A stretch of DNA of 64,000 nucleotides from an uncultured Clostridium sp. (GCA_900538475.1 UPYT01000001.1:248001-312000), one strand, 5' to 3'. Positions 35,354 through 45,400 are shown, counted from the first letter of the stretch. Numbers and translations are program-made. The notes: generated from the sequence alone by a model not told the origin.

Positions 35354-36550
35354 ATGGCAGGAAATGTACTGGTAGTACACGGCGGTGGCCCTACGGCAGT
35401 GATTAACGCTTCTTTATATGGTGTTATTATGGAAGCAAAGGAAAGCGGCGTCATCGATCATGTGTATGGAGCCATCGGAGGAAGCGAGGCGGTGTTAAAG
35501 GAGCAGTTTCTTGATTTGATGAAATATCCCCAGGAAAAACTGGAGCTTCTTTTAACCACACCGGCTACGGCTATCGGCTCCTCCCGCTATGCGCTGGAGG
35601 AAGAGGATTATCAGGCCATGGGGGCGATTTTTAAAAAGCATGATATCCGGTATGTTCTGTTAAACGGAGGAAACGGAACCATGGATACCTGCGGAAAAAT
35701 TTATCGGGCATGTAAGGATGCAGGTGTCTGTGTTGTGGGAATTCCCAAAACCATTGACAACGATATTGCTATTACCGATCATACCCCTGGATATGGAAGT
35801 GCTGCTCGCTATATTGCGGAAACAACGGCAGAGGTTGGCGTAGATGTAAAGGCGCTGCCGATTCATGTCTGCATTATTGAGGCTATGGGCCGTAATGCCG
35901 GATGGATTACCGCAGCCTCTGCTCTGGCAAGAAAAAAACCAGGCGATGCGCCGCATCTGATTTATCTTCCGGAGCGTCCATTTAAAGAAGAAGAGTTTCT
36001 GAAGGATGTAAAACGGCTGTATGATCAGCTGGGCGGTGTTGTCGTTGTTGCCAGTGAGGGACTGAAAAAAGAAAACGGGGAGCCGATTGTTCCTCCGATT
36101 TTCAAGAGCGGCCGTTCTGTATACTATGGTGATGTCAGCGCTTATCTGGCAGAGCTGGTAATTAAGAATCTGGGAATTAAAGCCAGAAGTGAAAAGCCGG
36201 GGCTTTGTGGCCGGGCATCTATCGCGCTTCAGTCCAGTCTGGATCGGGACGAGGCTGTTCTGGCTGGCCGGGAAGCTTTGAAAGCAGCCATGCGAGGCGA
36301 AGGCGGAACTATGGTGGGCTTTATCCGGGAAGAGACACCGGACGGCTCCTATAAAATGCATACCCGCATGATCCCCATCGAAGAGGTTATGCTGTATGAG
36401 CGTACCCTTCCAGGAGAATATATTAACGAGCGGGGCAACGATGTAACCCAGGCATTTACTGACTGGTGCAAACCGCTGATTGGAAGCGAAATCCGTGATT
36501 TCATTGATTTTCAGGAGCTTTACAGAGAAGAAAAGGGAGAACAGGCATGA
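35354..36550 (+). CDS. 6-phosphofructokinase family protein (ATP or pyrophosphate type unclear)
   Basis: Phosphofructokinase of 398 residues, making a sugar-1,6-bisphosphate. The ATG at 35354 follows GGAGAGGA; one at 35333 lacks a site. Key positions: HGGGPTAVIN at the N-terminus, GGNGT with Asn107-Gly108 (the positions that are Asp103 and Gly104 in E. coli PfkA, Asp-Asp in many pyrophosphate enzymes), GIPKTIDND with Lys132 (pyrophosphate-type; Gly in classical ATP enzymes) and catalytic Asp135. The Gly/Lys mix is found in the mixed subgroup of the family, so the phosphoryl donor must be tested. The next gene overlaps by four bases. Confidence 0.88.
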   Translation: MAGNVLVVHGGGPTAVINASLYGVIMEAKESGVIDHVYGAIGGSEAVLKEQFLDLMKYPQEKLELLLTTPATAIGSSRYALEEEDYQAMGAIFKKHDIRYVLLNGGNGTMDTCGKIYRACKDAGVCVVGIPKTIDNDIAITDHTPGYGSAARYIAETTAEVGVDVKALPIHVCIIEAMGRNAGWITAASALARKKPGDAPHLIYLPERPFKEEEFLKDVKRLYDQLGGVVVVASEGLKKENGEPIVPPIFKSGRSVYYGDVSAYLAELVIKNLGIKARSEKPGLCGRASIALQSSLDRDEAVLAGREALKAAMRGEGGTMVGFIREETPDGSYKMHTRMIPIEEVMLYERTLPGEYINERGNDVTQAFTDWCKPLIGSEIRDFIDFQELYREEKGEQA

Positions 36551-37383
36551 AACATATTTTTTTAAATCTGAAACGGTTTGATATCCCCAAAGAACTTGGC
36601 GGAGTCAATGCCATTGCCCCCATCCATCAGTGGGGAAGCTATATTGTTGAGAATACACAGGAAGCGCTGAAGGCCTATGAGGGAGAGGACGTGGAGTTTG
36701 CCATGTATTTTCCAGAGGCTCATCTGATTCCGGCAGTCAATGCTCTCTGTGAAAACAGCCCCGTACAGGTAGGCTGTCAGAGCGTATACCGGGATGATAC
36801 GGCAGTTGGCGGAAATTTCGGTGCCTTTACTTCAAACAGAACTGCTAATGCAGCAAAGGCAATTGGATGTGCAACAACCATCATTGGTCACTGTGAGGAG
36901 CGCCGCGACAAGGCTGGGGTTCTGGCAGAGGCAGGTGTTACCGATACAGCAGCAGTAAACCGTCTGCTGAATCAGGAGATTAAGGCTGCTGTAAAAGCAG
37001 GTCTTAAAGTACTTTACTGCATTGGAGAATCCTCTGAGGAGCAGTCCAGATGGCAGGAGGTGCTGAGAGAACAGCTGGAAACTGGTCTGGAGGGTGTAGA
37101 CAAGTCTATGGTTACGATTGCCTATGAACCTATCTGGGCTATCGGACCTGGAAAAACTCCGCCGGATCAGGAATACATAACTATGATTGGTACCTTTGTA
37201 AAAGAAGTGACCGGAGGAATGGATGTGGTTTACGGCGGCGGTCTGAAAACAGACAATGCGAAAATGCTGGCATCGATTCCGGTAATGGACGGAGGTCTGA
37301 TTGCTCTGACCCGTTTTTCCGGCGAGATCGGATATTATCCGGAGGAATATCTGGAAATCATCCGTACCTACATGGGTAAATAA
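36547..37383 (+). CDS. Triosephosphate isomerase family protein
   Basis: TIM-barrel isomerase of 278 residues, some 25 longer than usual. The catalytic set is retained: Lys9 in NLKRF (NWKMN in classical enzymes), His in IIGHCEERRD and Glu in AYEPIWAIGPGKTPP, then VYGGGL near the end. It interconverts glyceraldehyde-3-phosphate and dihydroxyacetone phosphate, or a related ketose phosphate such as erythrulose phosphate. The ATG overlaps the preceding stop. Its divergence suggests a pathway-specific copy rather than the housekeeping one. Confidence 0.87.
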   Translation: MKHIFLNLKRFDIPKELGGVNAIAPIHQWGSYIVENTQEALKAYEGEDVEFAMYFPEAHLIPAVNALCENSPVQVGCQSVYRDDTAVGGNFGAFTSNRTANAAKAIGCATTIIGHCEERRDKAGVLAEAGVTDTAAVNRLLNQEIKAAVKAGLKVLYCIGESSEEQSRWQEVLREQLETGLEGVDKSMVTIAYEPIWAIGPGKTPPDQEYITMIGTFVKEVTGGMDVVYGGGLKTDNAKMLASIPVMDGGLIALTRFSGEIGYYPEEYLEIIRTYMGK

Positions 37384-37455
37384 TTAAAACAGCTGTTTGT
37401 GCCGCGGCAAGCGGCACAGAAAATAAAAATGCGATCAAAATCAAGGAGGTAATAT

Positions 37456-38907
37456 ATGAAAGTATCATTTGAGTACGGACATGGCCTGATGACAGCAGAG
37501 CTTCCGGATTCTACAGACATTTTTATTCCAGGAGAAACTGTTCCGGATCCGCCTTATATTCCAGAGGATCAGATTGAGGCAAAAACCCTGGAATCTATCC
37601 GCAATCCAATGGGAATGGAGCCGCTTTCCAAGCTGGCTCATAAAGGCTCCAAGGTTACCATTATTTTTCCGGACCGTGTAAAGGGAGGCGAGCAGCCGAC
37701 CTCTCACAGAAAGGTGTCTATTCGTCTGATTCTTCAGGAACTGTATGCAGCAGGTGTAGAAAAGAAGGATATTCTTCTGATTTGCTCAAACGGTCTTCAC
37801 AGAAAGAATACAGAGCAGGAAATCCGCGGTGTTCTGGGTGATGAGCTGTTTAACGAATTCTGGTATACGCATCAGATTATTAACCATGACAGTGAGGATT
37901 ACGATCATCTGGTTGATCTGGGAACTACCGATCGCGGTGACCCTGTACTGATGAATAAATATGTATATGAAAGTGACGTGGCAATTCTGATTGGCCATAC
38001 ACAGGGTAACCCGTACGGCGGTTATTCCGGAGGATACAAGCACTGTGCAACAGGTATTACCCACTGGAGATCCATTGCATCTCATCATGTTCCGCAGGTT
38101 ATGCATCGCAAGGACTTTACACCGGTAAGCGGCAAGTCTCTGATGCGTACTAAATTTGATGAGATTGGACAGCACATGGAAAAATGCATGGGCAAGAAAT
38201 TCTTCTGCTGCGATGCAGTTCTGGATACAAGATCACGCCAGATTGAGATTAACAGCGGCTATGCTAAGGTAATGCAGCCTCATTCCTGGATTATGGCAGA
38301 TAAGCGTACCTATGTTCCGTGGGCAGAGAAAAAGTATGATGTTATGATTTTTGGTATGCCTCAGTTCTTCCATTACGGCGAAGGTATGGGAACGAACCCC
38401 ATCATGCTGATGCAGGCGATTTCCGCTCAGGTAATCCGTCATAAGAGAATTATGAGCGATAATTGTGTCATTATCTGTGCTTCTCTGTGCAACGGCTATT
38501 TCCACGATGAGCTGTGGCCGTATTTAAGAGAAATGTATGATATGTTCCAGAAGGACTACATGAATACTCTTCCGGATATGAACCGGTATGGTGAGTATTT
38601 TGCAACCAATGAGGAATATATCCGCAAATACCGCTTCTGCAATGCCTTCCATCCGTTCCACGGCTTTTCTATGATTAGCTGTGCTCACATTGCAGAAATG
38701 AACACCTCTGCTATCTATCTGTGCGGCGCTCAGGAGCCGGGCTACGCAAGAGGAATGGGTCTTAAGACAAGAGCGACGATTGAAGAGGCTCTGGAGGATG
38801 CAAAGAAGAAATTTGTAGGACCGAACCCCAACATTCTGGCTCTGCCTCAGACCTTTAAGCTGGGCGCAGTTCATCTGATGATGAAGGATGATGTATATCA
38901 GGGCTAA
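37456..38907 (+). CDS. LarA-family (nickel-pincer cofactor) isomerase-like protein
   Basis: Protein of 483 residues from the lactate racemase LarA / DUF2088 family, which uses a nickel-pincer nucleotide to epimerise hydroxy acids or sugar acids by hydride transfer. Matches include Asp73-Arg74 (FPDRVKGG), His115 (NGLHRKNTEQE), HTQGNPYGGYSGGYK ending in cofactor Lys195, and His211 as presumed nickel ligand. By my alignment the second catalytic His of LarA (His174) is Asn185 here. AAGGAGG precedes the ATG. The cofactor genes larB, larC and larE are not in the window. Its place inside a sugar-phosphate operon suggests a sugar-derived substrate. Confidence 0.84.
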   Translation: MKVSFEYGHGLMTAELPDSTDIFIPGETVPDPPYIPEDQIEAKTLESIRNPMGMEPLSKLAHKGSKVTIIFPDRVKGGEQPTSHRKVSIRLILQELYAAGVEKKDILLICSNGLHRKNTEQEIRGVLGDELFNEFWYTHQIINHDSEDYDHLVDLGTTDRGDPVLMNKYVYESDVAILIGHTQGNPYGGYSGGYKHCATGITHWRSIASHHVPQVMHRKDFTPVSGKSLMRTKFDEIGQHMEKCMGKKFFCCDAVLDTRSRQIEINSGYAKVMQPHSWIMADKRTYVPWAEKKYDVMIFGMPQFFHYGEGMGTNPIMLMQAISAQVIRHKRIMSDNCVIICASLCNGYFHDELWPYLREMYDMFQKDYMNTLPDMNRYGEYFATNEEYIRKYRFCNAFHPFHGFSMISCAHIAEMNTSAIYLCGAQEPGYARGMGLKTRATIEEALEDAKKKFVGPNPNILALPQTFKLGAVHLMMKDDVYQG

Positions 38908-38966
38908 GACACAGGGAATTGCTTATGCGTATTTTTGATGCATGCAGTCGTGAAAGGAGAAGCAAC

Positions 38967-40121
38967 ATGCCATTAATTCCATTACGGCCTCTTCTGGAGG
39001 CAACAGTGAAATACGGTTTTGGTCAGGGCGCATTTAATGTAAATGCTGTTGCTCAGGCTAAGGCAGCGATCGAGGTTCATGAGATGTTCCGTTCCGCAGC
39101 GATTCTTCAGGGCGCGGATCTGGCTAACGGATTCATGGGCGGAAGAACAGATTTTATGAATGCAACACTGGAAGATAAAAAAATCGGTGCTAGAAATATT
39201 GCGAATGCAGTGAAAAAGTACGGTGCTGATTCAGAGATTCCAATTGTACTCCACCTGGATCATGGAAGAGACTTTGATTCCTGTGTGGCGGCGATTGAGG
39301 GAGGATATACCTCTGTTATGATTGATGGTTCTTCCCTTCCGTTTAAGGAAAATATTGAGCTGACCCGGGAAGTTGTTAAGTATGCGCATGCCAGAGGCGT
39401 TAGTGTAGAAGGAGAACTGGGCGTTCTGGCAGAAGTAGAGGATCATGTTTTTTCTGCGTCTTCCACTTACACCAATCCCCTGGATGCAGTAGAATTTTTC
39501 CAGAAAACAGGTGTAGATGCTCTTGCAATTTCTTATGGAACCATGCATGGTGCATCAAAAGGAAAAGATGTTAAACTGAGAAAAGAGATTGCAATTGCAA
39601 TCCGGGAATGCATGAATCATCTTGGAATATTCGGTGCCCTTGTTTCCCATGGCTCTTCTACCGTTCCGAAATATATTGTAGACGAGATTAATGGTCTGGG
39701 CGGCGAACTGACGAATACTTATGGTATTTCTATTGAAGAGCTCAAGAGTGCTATTCCCTGCGGCATCAGCAAAATCAACGTAGATACCGATATTCGTTTG
39801 GCAGTTACCCGCAATATGAAGGAACTTTTTGCCAAATATCCGGAGAAACGGAGCAGCAGCTCCATCGGTGCTATTTATGAATTGCTGGAAAGCAAGAAGA
39901 ATCAGTTTGATCCTCGTGTGTTCCTTCCTCCGATTATGGATACCGTAATGTATGGAAACATTCCGGATGATGATGTTGCAGCAATTGTAGATTGCGTGGA
40001 ACGCGGAGTTCGGGAAGTTGTTGGTACTTTGATTGTTCAGTTTGGCTCCTTCGGAAAGGCTCCTCTGGTTGAGCAGGTAAGCCTGGATGAGATGGCAGAA
40101 CGTTACAAGAAAATGAAATAA
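38967..40121 (+). CDS. Class II ketose-bisphosphate aldolase (fructose-bisphosphate aldolase type)
   Basis: Zinc aldolase of 384 residues that cleaves a ketose-1,6-bisphosphate into triose phosphates. Signatures are QGAFNVNAV, VLHLDHGRDFDS (zinc His), SVEGELGVLAE, ISYGTMHGASKG, LVSHGSSTVP and GISKINVDTDIRLA. The ATG at 38967 follows AAAGGAGAA; the frame is open back to 38919 without a ribosome site. It is longer than the 280-residue bacterial form, with an extra segment around RVFLPPIMDTVM. It could act on fructose- or tagatose-bisphosphate, depending on the upstream amino sugar. Confidence 0.9.
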   Translation: MPLIPLRPLLEATVKYGFGQGAFNVNAVAQAKAAIEVHEMFRSAAILQGADLANGFMGGRTDFMNATLEDKKIGARNIANAVKKYGADSEIPIVLHLDHGRDFDSCVAAIEGGYTSVMIDGSSLPFKENIELTREVVKYAHARGVSVEGELGVLAEVEDHVFSASSTYTNPLDAVEFFQKTGVDALAISYGTMHGASKGKDVKLRKEIAIAIRECMNHLGIFGALVSHGSSTVPKYIVDEINGLGGELTNTYGISIEELKSAIPCGISKINVDTDIRLAVTRNMKELFAKYPEKRSSSSIGAIYELLESKKNQFDPRVFLPPIMDTVMYGNIPDDDVAAIVDCVERGVREVVGTLIVQFGSFGKAPLVEQVSLDEMAERYKKMK

Positions 40122-40128
40122 AAGACCG

Positions 40129-40166
40129 AACAGCCCTGCTCCCTGATTGTGGGAGCGGGGTTGTTT
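40129..40166 (+). terminator. Rho-independent terminator after the aldolase gene
   Basis: AACAGCCCTGCTCCC (40129-40143) pairs with GGGAGCGGGGTTGTT (40151-40165), with wobbles, then TTT. Confidence 0.8.
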
Positions 40167-40200
40167 AATTTCACAGAAAAGTTTGTTTCGTGAAATTAAA
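40164..40200. repeat. Perfect 11-bp inverted repeat upstream of plsX
   Basis: TTTAATTTCAC (40164-40174) is inverted at 40190-40200 with a 15-base loop. It lies between the terminator and the plsX promoter; it could be an operator or a second hairpin. Confidence 0.5.
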
Positions 40201-40273
40201 TATTCTTCGAGAATCTGTCCTGATATAAGCTTTTCTGTTTTATGAGTTCCGTGTGGAGCTGTAAAAATATATA

Positions 40274-40302
40274 TTGATTTATATACCATAATTTAGTATA
40301 TT
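40274..40302 (+). promoter_or_regulatory. Promoter of plsX-acpP
   Basis: TTGATT (40274-40279), 17-base spacer, TATATT (40297-40302), 47 bases before the plsX ATG. Confidence 0.65.
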
Positions 40303-40349
40303 AGTTAAGGAACAGAGTTACCGGCAGACACCGGAAAGGAGATACGTAA

Positions 40350-41363
40350 ATGATTAGGATAGCTGTGGACGCCATGGGAGGCGACAATGCCCCAGGCGAA
40401 ATTGTAAAGGGTGCAGTGGATGCAGTGTCCAAAAGAAGCGATATTCAGGTGCTTTTAACAGGACAGGAGGAAGTGGTGAGAAAGGAGCTGGAGAAGTACA
40501 GCGTCTCCCAGGACCGGATTACGATAGTCCCTGCCTCAGAGATCATAGCTACGGATGAGCCTCCGGTGAACGCCATCCGCCGCAAGAAGGATTCTTCTAT
40601 TGTTGTAGGAATGAACCTGGTGAAAAAGGGTGAGGCAGATGCCTTTGTTTCTGCCGGAAATTCCGGAGCGGTTTTAGTTGGCGGACAGATGATTGTCGGC
40701 AGGATCAAGGGTGTGGAGCGAGCTCCCTTTGGTGCGCTGATTCCCACAGAAAAGGGGGTATCCCTTCTTCTTGACAGCGGTGCCAATGTGGACGCCAGAC
40801 CGTCCCATCTGGTTCAGTTTGCACGGATGGGTTCTATTTACATGGAACATGTAATAGGTATTACCAGACCCAGAGTGGGAATTGTGAATGTCGGCGCGGA
40901 AGAGGAAAAGGGCAATGCACTGGTGAAGGAAACCTTCCCTCTGTTAAAGGCATGTGAGGATCTGAATTTTACAGGAAGCATTGAGGCCAGAGAGATCCCT
41001 CATGGCGGAGCAGATGTAATTGTGTGTGAGGCGTTTACCGGAAATGTAATTTTAAAGCTGTATGAAGGAACCGGGGCTACGCTGATCAGCATGGTAAAAA
41101 AGGGAATGATGAGCTCCTTTAGGAGCAAGCTGGGTGCTTTGCTTGTTAAGCCTGCTTTGAAGGAAACCCTGAAGCGTTTTGATGCTTCCCAGTATGGCGG
41201 AGCGCCCCTTTTGGGACTGAAAGGCCTTGTGGTGAAAACCCATGGAAATGCAAAGGCTGGCGAGGTCTGCAATTCCATTATTCAGTGTGTGACCTTTAAA
41301 GAACAGGGGATTAGTGAAAAAATCAAGGAAAGCCTGGATGCCAAAGAACAGGCAGAAAAATAA
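40350..41363 (+). CDS. plsX: Phosphate acyltransferase PlsX
   Basis: PlsX of 337 residues makes acyl-phosphate from acyl-ACP for phospholipid synthesis. The start IRIAVDAMGGDNAPGEIVKG is the family signature, followed by VSAGNSGAVL, LLDSGANVDARP and IVNVGAEEEKGN. AAAGGAGA precedes the ATG. acpP follows 20 bases later, the normal Firmicutes order. Confidence 0.97.
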   Translation: MIRIAVDAMGGDNAPGEIVKGAVDAVSKRSDIQVLLTGQEEVVRKELEKYSVSQDRITIVPASEIIATDEPPVNAIRRKKDSSIVVGMNLVKKGEADAFVSAGNSGAVLVGGQMIVGRIKGVERAPFGALIPTEKGVSLLLDSGANVDARPSHLVQFARMGSIYMEHVIGITRPRVGIVNVGAEEEKGNALVKETFPLLKACEDLNFTGSIEAREIPHGGADVIVCEAFTGNVILKLYEGTGATLISMVKKGMMSSFRSKLGALLVKPALKETLKRFDASQYGGAPLLGLKGLVVKTHGNAKAGEVCNSIIQCVTFKEQGISEKIKESLDAKEQAEK

Positions 41364-41383
41364 TAAGGACAGGAGAGGGATTT

Positions 41384-41614
41384 ATGGAATTTGAAAAGTT
41401 ACAGGAAATCATTGCAGAGGTTATGAACGTGGAGACGGATGATATTACTCTGGATACTTCCTTTGTGGAGGATCTGGGTGCAGATTCTCTGGATATTGCC
41501 CAGATTGTCATGGGAATTGAGGAAGCGTTTGACATTGAGATTCCGTCTGAGGCTTCCGAGCAGATCGCTACGGTAGGAGATGCTGTAGAGCAGATTAAGA
41601 ACGCAATGAACTAA
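41384..41614 (+). CDS. acpP: Acyl carrier protein AcpP
   Basis: Acyl carrier protein of 76 residues, acidic, with the 4'-phosphopantetheine site Ser35 in LGADSLDIAQ (the common form is DSLD-V/T-VE). It carries growing fatty acids and donates acyl groups to PlsX. A CAGGAGAGGG site precedes the ATG. Confidence 0.97.
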   Translation: MEFEKLQEIIAEVMNVETDDITLDTSFVEDLGADSLDIAQIVMGIEEAFDIEIPSEASEQIATVGDAVEQIKNAMN

Positions 41615-41628
41615 GGTTGCTAAAAGCG

Positions 41629-41663
41629 AAGGGGCTGACGCAGAATATCTGCGCGCCCCTTTT
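41629..41663 (+). terminator. Terminator or attenuator between acpP and rnc
   Basis: AAGGGGC (41629-41635) and GCGCCCC followed by TTTT enclose an inner stem GCAGA/TCTGC (41640-41652). Confidence 0.7.
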
Positions 41664-41734
41664 CTGAATACCTGAGAGAACACAAGACAGAGTTCCGGAA
41701 AAGCACCGGCACACTGTTTGTAATAGGAAGGAGC

Positions 41735-42442
41735 ATGCAGGAAATTATGAATCGTGATTTAAACGAACTGCAGGAAATTACCGGCTATGAGTTCCGGGAC
41801 AAAGAACTGTTTTGCCGTGCGCTGACTCACAGCTCTTATGCAAACGAACACAGAATGGCAAAAAAACAGTGCAATGAAAGACTGGAGTTTTTGGGAGACG
41901 CTGTGCTGGAACTGGTATCCAGCGATTTTTTATATCACAAGTATCCGGACAAGCCGGAGGGAGAACTGACGAAAATCCGTGCAAGTATTGTGTGCGAACC
42001 AACACTGGCATATTGTGCTGCGGACATTCATCTGGGCTCTTATTTGCTTTTGGGAAAAGGAGAAGAAGCGACGGGAGGAAGAGAGCGGAATTCTGTTGTT
42101 TCTGATGCCATGGAGGCGCTGATCGGCGCAATCTATCTGGATGGTGGTTTTGCTAGTGCAAAAGAGTTCATTCACCGTTTTATATTAAATGATATTGAGC
42201 ACAAACAGCTCTTTTATGATAGCAAGACTATCCTGCAGGAAATCGTGCAGGCTTCCTACGAGGAACCTCTGGAGTATGAGATTTTAAAGGAGGAGGGGCC
42301 GGATCACAATAAAACCTTTGAGGTTCGTGCGCTTCTCGGCACAAAGGAAATCGGACGGGGCAGCGGCCGGACGAAAAAGTCTGCAGAAGCTGTTGCGGCT
42401 TATCGCGGAATTCTGAAGCTGAGGGAAGAGGTATGTATTTAA
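41735..42442 (+). CDS. rnc: Ribonuclease III
   Basis: Double-strand-specific endoribonuclease of 235 residues for rRNA and mRNA processing. The catalytic signature NERLEFLGDAVLEL lies near residue 47, with a second acidic site SDAMEALIGAIYLDGG, and a C-terminal double-stranded RNA-binding domain (ILQEIVQ to KSAEAVAAYRGILKL). AGGAAGGAG precedes the ATG at 41735; an ATG at 41747 is possible. It overlaps smc by ten bases. Confidence 0.96.
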   Translation: MQEIMNRDLNELQEITGYEFRDKELFCRALTHSSYANEHRMAKKQCNERLEFLGDAVLELVSSDFLYHKYPDKPEGELTKIRASIVCEPTLAYCAADIHLGSYLLLGKGEEATGGRERNSVVSDAMEALIGAIYLDGGFASAKEFIHRFILNDIEHKQLFYDSKTILQEIVQASYEEPLEYEILKEEGPDHNKTFEVRALLGTKEIGRGSGRTKKSAEAVAAYRGILKLREEVCI

Positions 42443-45400
42443 AAAGTATTGAAATACAGGGATTTAAGTCCTTTGCCAACAAGATCCTTTTTGAGTTTCA
42501 CAATGGAATTACAGGAATTGTAGGGCCAAACGGAAGCGGAAAAAGCAATGTTGCAGATGCCGTCCGGTGGGTGCTGGGAGAGCAGCGCGTAAAACAGCTG
42601 CGGGGCGGCTCTATGCAGGATGTTATTTTTGCCGGTACAGAAATGAGAAAGCCTCAGGGCTTTGCCTATGTAGCAATTACTCTGGATAACTCGGATCATC
42701 AGCTTTCTATTGATTATGATGAGGTTACGGTTTCCAGGCGCCTTTATCGTTCCGGAGAAAGTGAATATCGGATTAACGGCAGTGCATGCAGGCTGAAGGA
42801 TATTAACGAGCTGTTTTATGATACCGGAATCGGAAAAGAAGGTTATTCTATTATCGGGCAGGGTCAGATTGATAAGATTCTAAGCGGTAAGCCAGAGGAA
42901 CGGCGGGAGCTGTTTGACGAGGCCGCCGGGATTGTGAAATTCAAACGGCGCAAGGCCATCGCCCAGAAAAAGCTGGAGGACGAGAAGCAGAATCTGGTCC
43001 GGGTGACAGATATTCTTACAGAGCTGGAAAAGCAGGTAGGCCCTCTTGCCCGCCAGTCAGAAACGGCAAGAAAATATTTAAGTCTGAAGGAGGAACTGAA
43101 GACTTATGATGTAAACCTGTTTCTGATGGAAGCGGAGGTTCTTCGCAGTCAGCTGGGAGAACTGGAGAAAAAAGAGGTAATTGTGTCCGGAGATCTGAAA
43201 GAAACGATGGAACAGTCAGAGGCACTAAAGAGTGAGTACCAGCAGCTAGAGCAGGAAATTGCCGGATTGGATACAGAGATTCTTGAGGAGCGGGGAAAAT
43301 TAAGCCAGGCGGAAATGCGCAAAGGAAGTCTTGAGGGACAGATTAATGTGATCCGTGAGCAGATTAACAGTGAACGGATGCATGCAGAGCATATTCGTTC
43401 CCGGATTCAGGCGATTGCCCAGGATGCGGAGGAAAAAAGCAGCCAGATTGCTCTGTACCGGGAGGAACACGCAGGAATCGCTTCTGAGGAGGAGATAAGC
43501 CGGAAGCGTCAGGAGGAAGCTGAGGCCGGACTGATGCACAGGGATGAGCAGCTGATGCTTTTGGATCAGAAGCTGGAGGAGGCAAAAAGCAGTATTATTG
43601 CCGGGCTGAATGAAAAAGCGTCTCTCACTGCAAAGCAGCAGCGGTATGAAACTATGCTGGAGCAGGTTCAGGTAAGGCGCTCTGAGGTAGCTCAGAAAAT
43701 TCTCAAGTTCAAAAGTGATGAGTCTGTTCAGGATGAACAGCTTCAGGAGGCATTAAAAAAGCTGGCAAAGGCTCAGGAGGAGCAGGAGGCGCTGGCATCT
43801 GCCCAGACAGAATGTGAGGAGCAGCTGGCTTTCTATGAACAGGAGCAGCGGCGCCTGACAAAAAATCTAAATGACCAGCAGCATGAATACCACACAGCTT
43901 CCACAAGGCTGGAATCTCTGCGCAATCTGGCAGAGAGGTATGAAGGCTATGGAAACAGTATCCGACGAGTGATGGAGGTTCGGGATCGGGTTCACGGAAT
44001 TCGTGGTGTTGTGGCAGATTTGGTGACTACAGAGAAGGAATACGAAACAGCCATCGAAACTGCTTTGGGCGGAAGTATTCAGAATGTGGTAACCGATTCC
44101 GAACAGACGGCCAAACAGCTGATAGAATATCTGAAAAAAAATCGTTATGGCCGGGTAACCTTTCTCCCGCTGACCAGCATCGGAGGCGGAAGTGGTTTTT
44201 CCAGACCGGAGGCATTAAAGGAGCCGGGAGTAATCGGACTGGCCAGTGAGCTGGTTTATGTAAAACCGGAATACCAGGTTCTGGCAAAATACCTGTTAGG
44301 CAGGGTGGTCGTGGCAGATACCATTGATCACGCCATTTCCCTGGCAAAAAAGTATAAATATACGCTGCGGATTGTTACGCTGGAGGGAGAGCTTTTAAGT
44401 GCAGGCGGCTCCATGACCGGCGGTGCATTTAAAAATTCCAGCAATCTCCTGGGAAGAAAGAGGGAGATTGAAGAACTGGAGGCAGTCTGCAAGAAGGCAC
44501 TGTCTGCAGCTGACAGTATTGAAAAAGAACAAAAGCTTAATGAGGGGCTGATGACAGAGAAGCAGGAGGAGCTGGAGGAATTGAAGAACCGGCGCCATCA
44601 GGTTTCTCTGGTACAGAATACCCATCAGATGAGTGTCAGCCAGCTGGAGGATAAAAAGGAGGAGATCCGGGAATCCTATCAGGATCTGAATCTGGAAAAC
44701 AGACAGCTGGAAGCTCAGCTGCGGGAAATTGAGGAAACAAAAAAGAAGCTGGAGCAGGCTGCTACGCAGCTGACTGCCCAGAATGAGGAAACAAACAGCC
44801 AGATTGAACAGATGGCTGTCTGGATGGACGAGGATCGGAAAAACAGGGAAGAGGCCGCAAGGGGATTGGAGGAAATCCGCCTGGAAGCTGCCGCCCTGAA
44901 ACAAAAGGTTGATTTTGTAAAGGAGAATATCCGCCGCGTTGAAACGGAACTTAAGAAGCTCAAGGAGGAGAAAGAAGAGCTGGAAGCTGGAAGCTCTGCC
45001 TCCGGAGAGGCGGTATCTGCAAGACAGAAGGAGATCGAACGCTTAAAGGAAGAAATCGTTCATGCAGAGGAAGAAAAAGAACAGCTGGAGAACAGCGTAA
45101 AAAGCCGCAGTTCATTAAAGGAAGAAAAGGCCAGCCGTCAGAAGGCATTTTTCAGCCGGAGAGAGGAACTGTCTGAGCGGACAGGCCAGCTGGATAAGGA
45201 GCTGTACCGGATTCAGGGACAGAAGGAAAAGCTGGAGGAAAAACAGGAAAGTCAGATCAATTATATGTGGAATGAGTATGAGCTGACTTACAGTACAGCC
45301 CTTCCTCTGAAAAACCCGGAGCTTACAGTTCTGACGGATGTCAGAAAGGGTATTGAGCAGTTAAAAGCTTCCATTCGTGCATTGGGCAATGTGAACGTAA

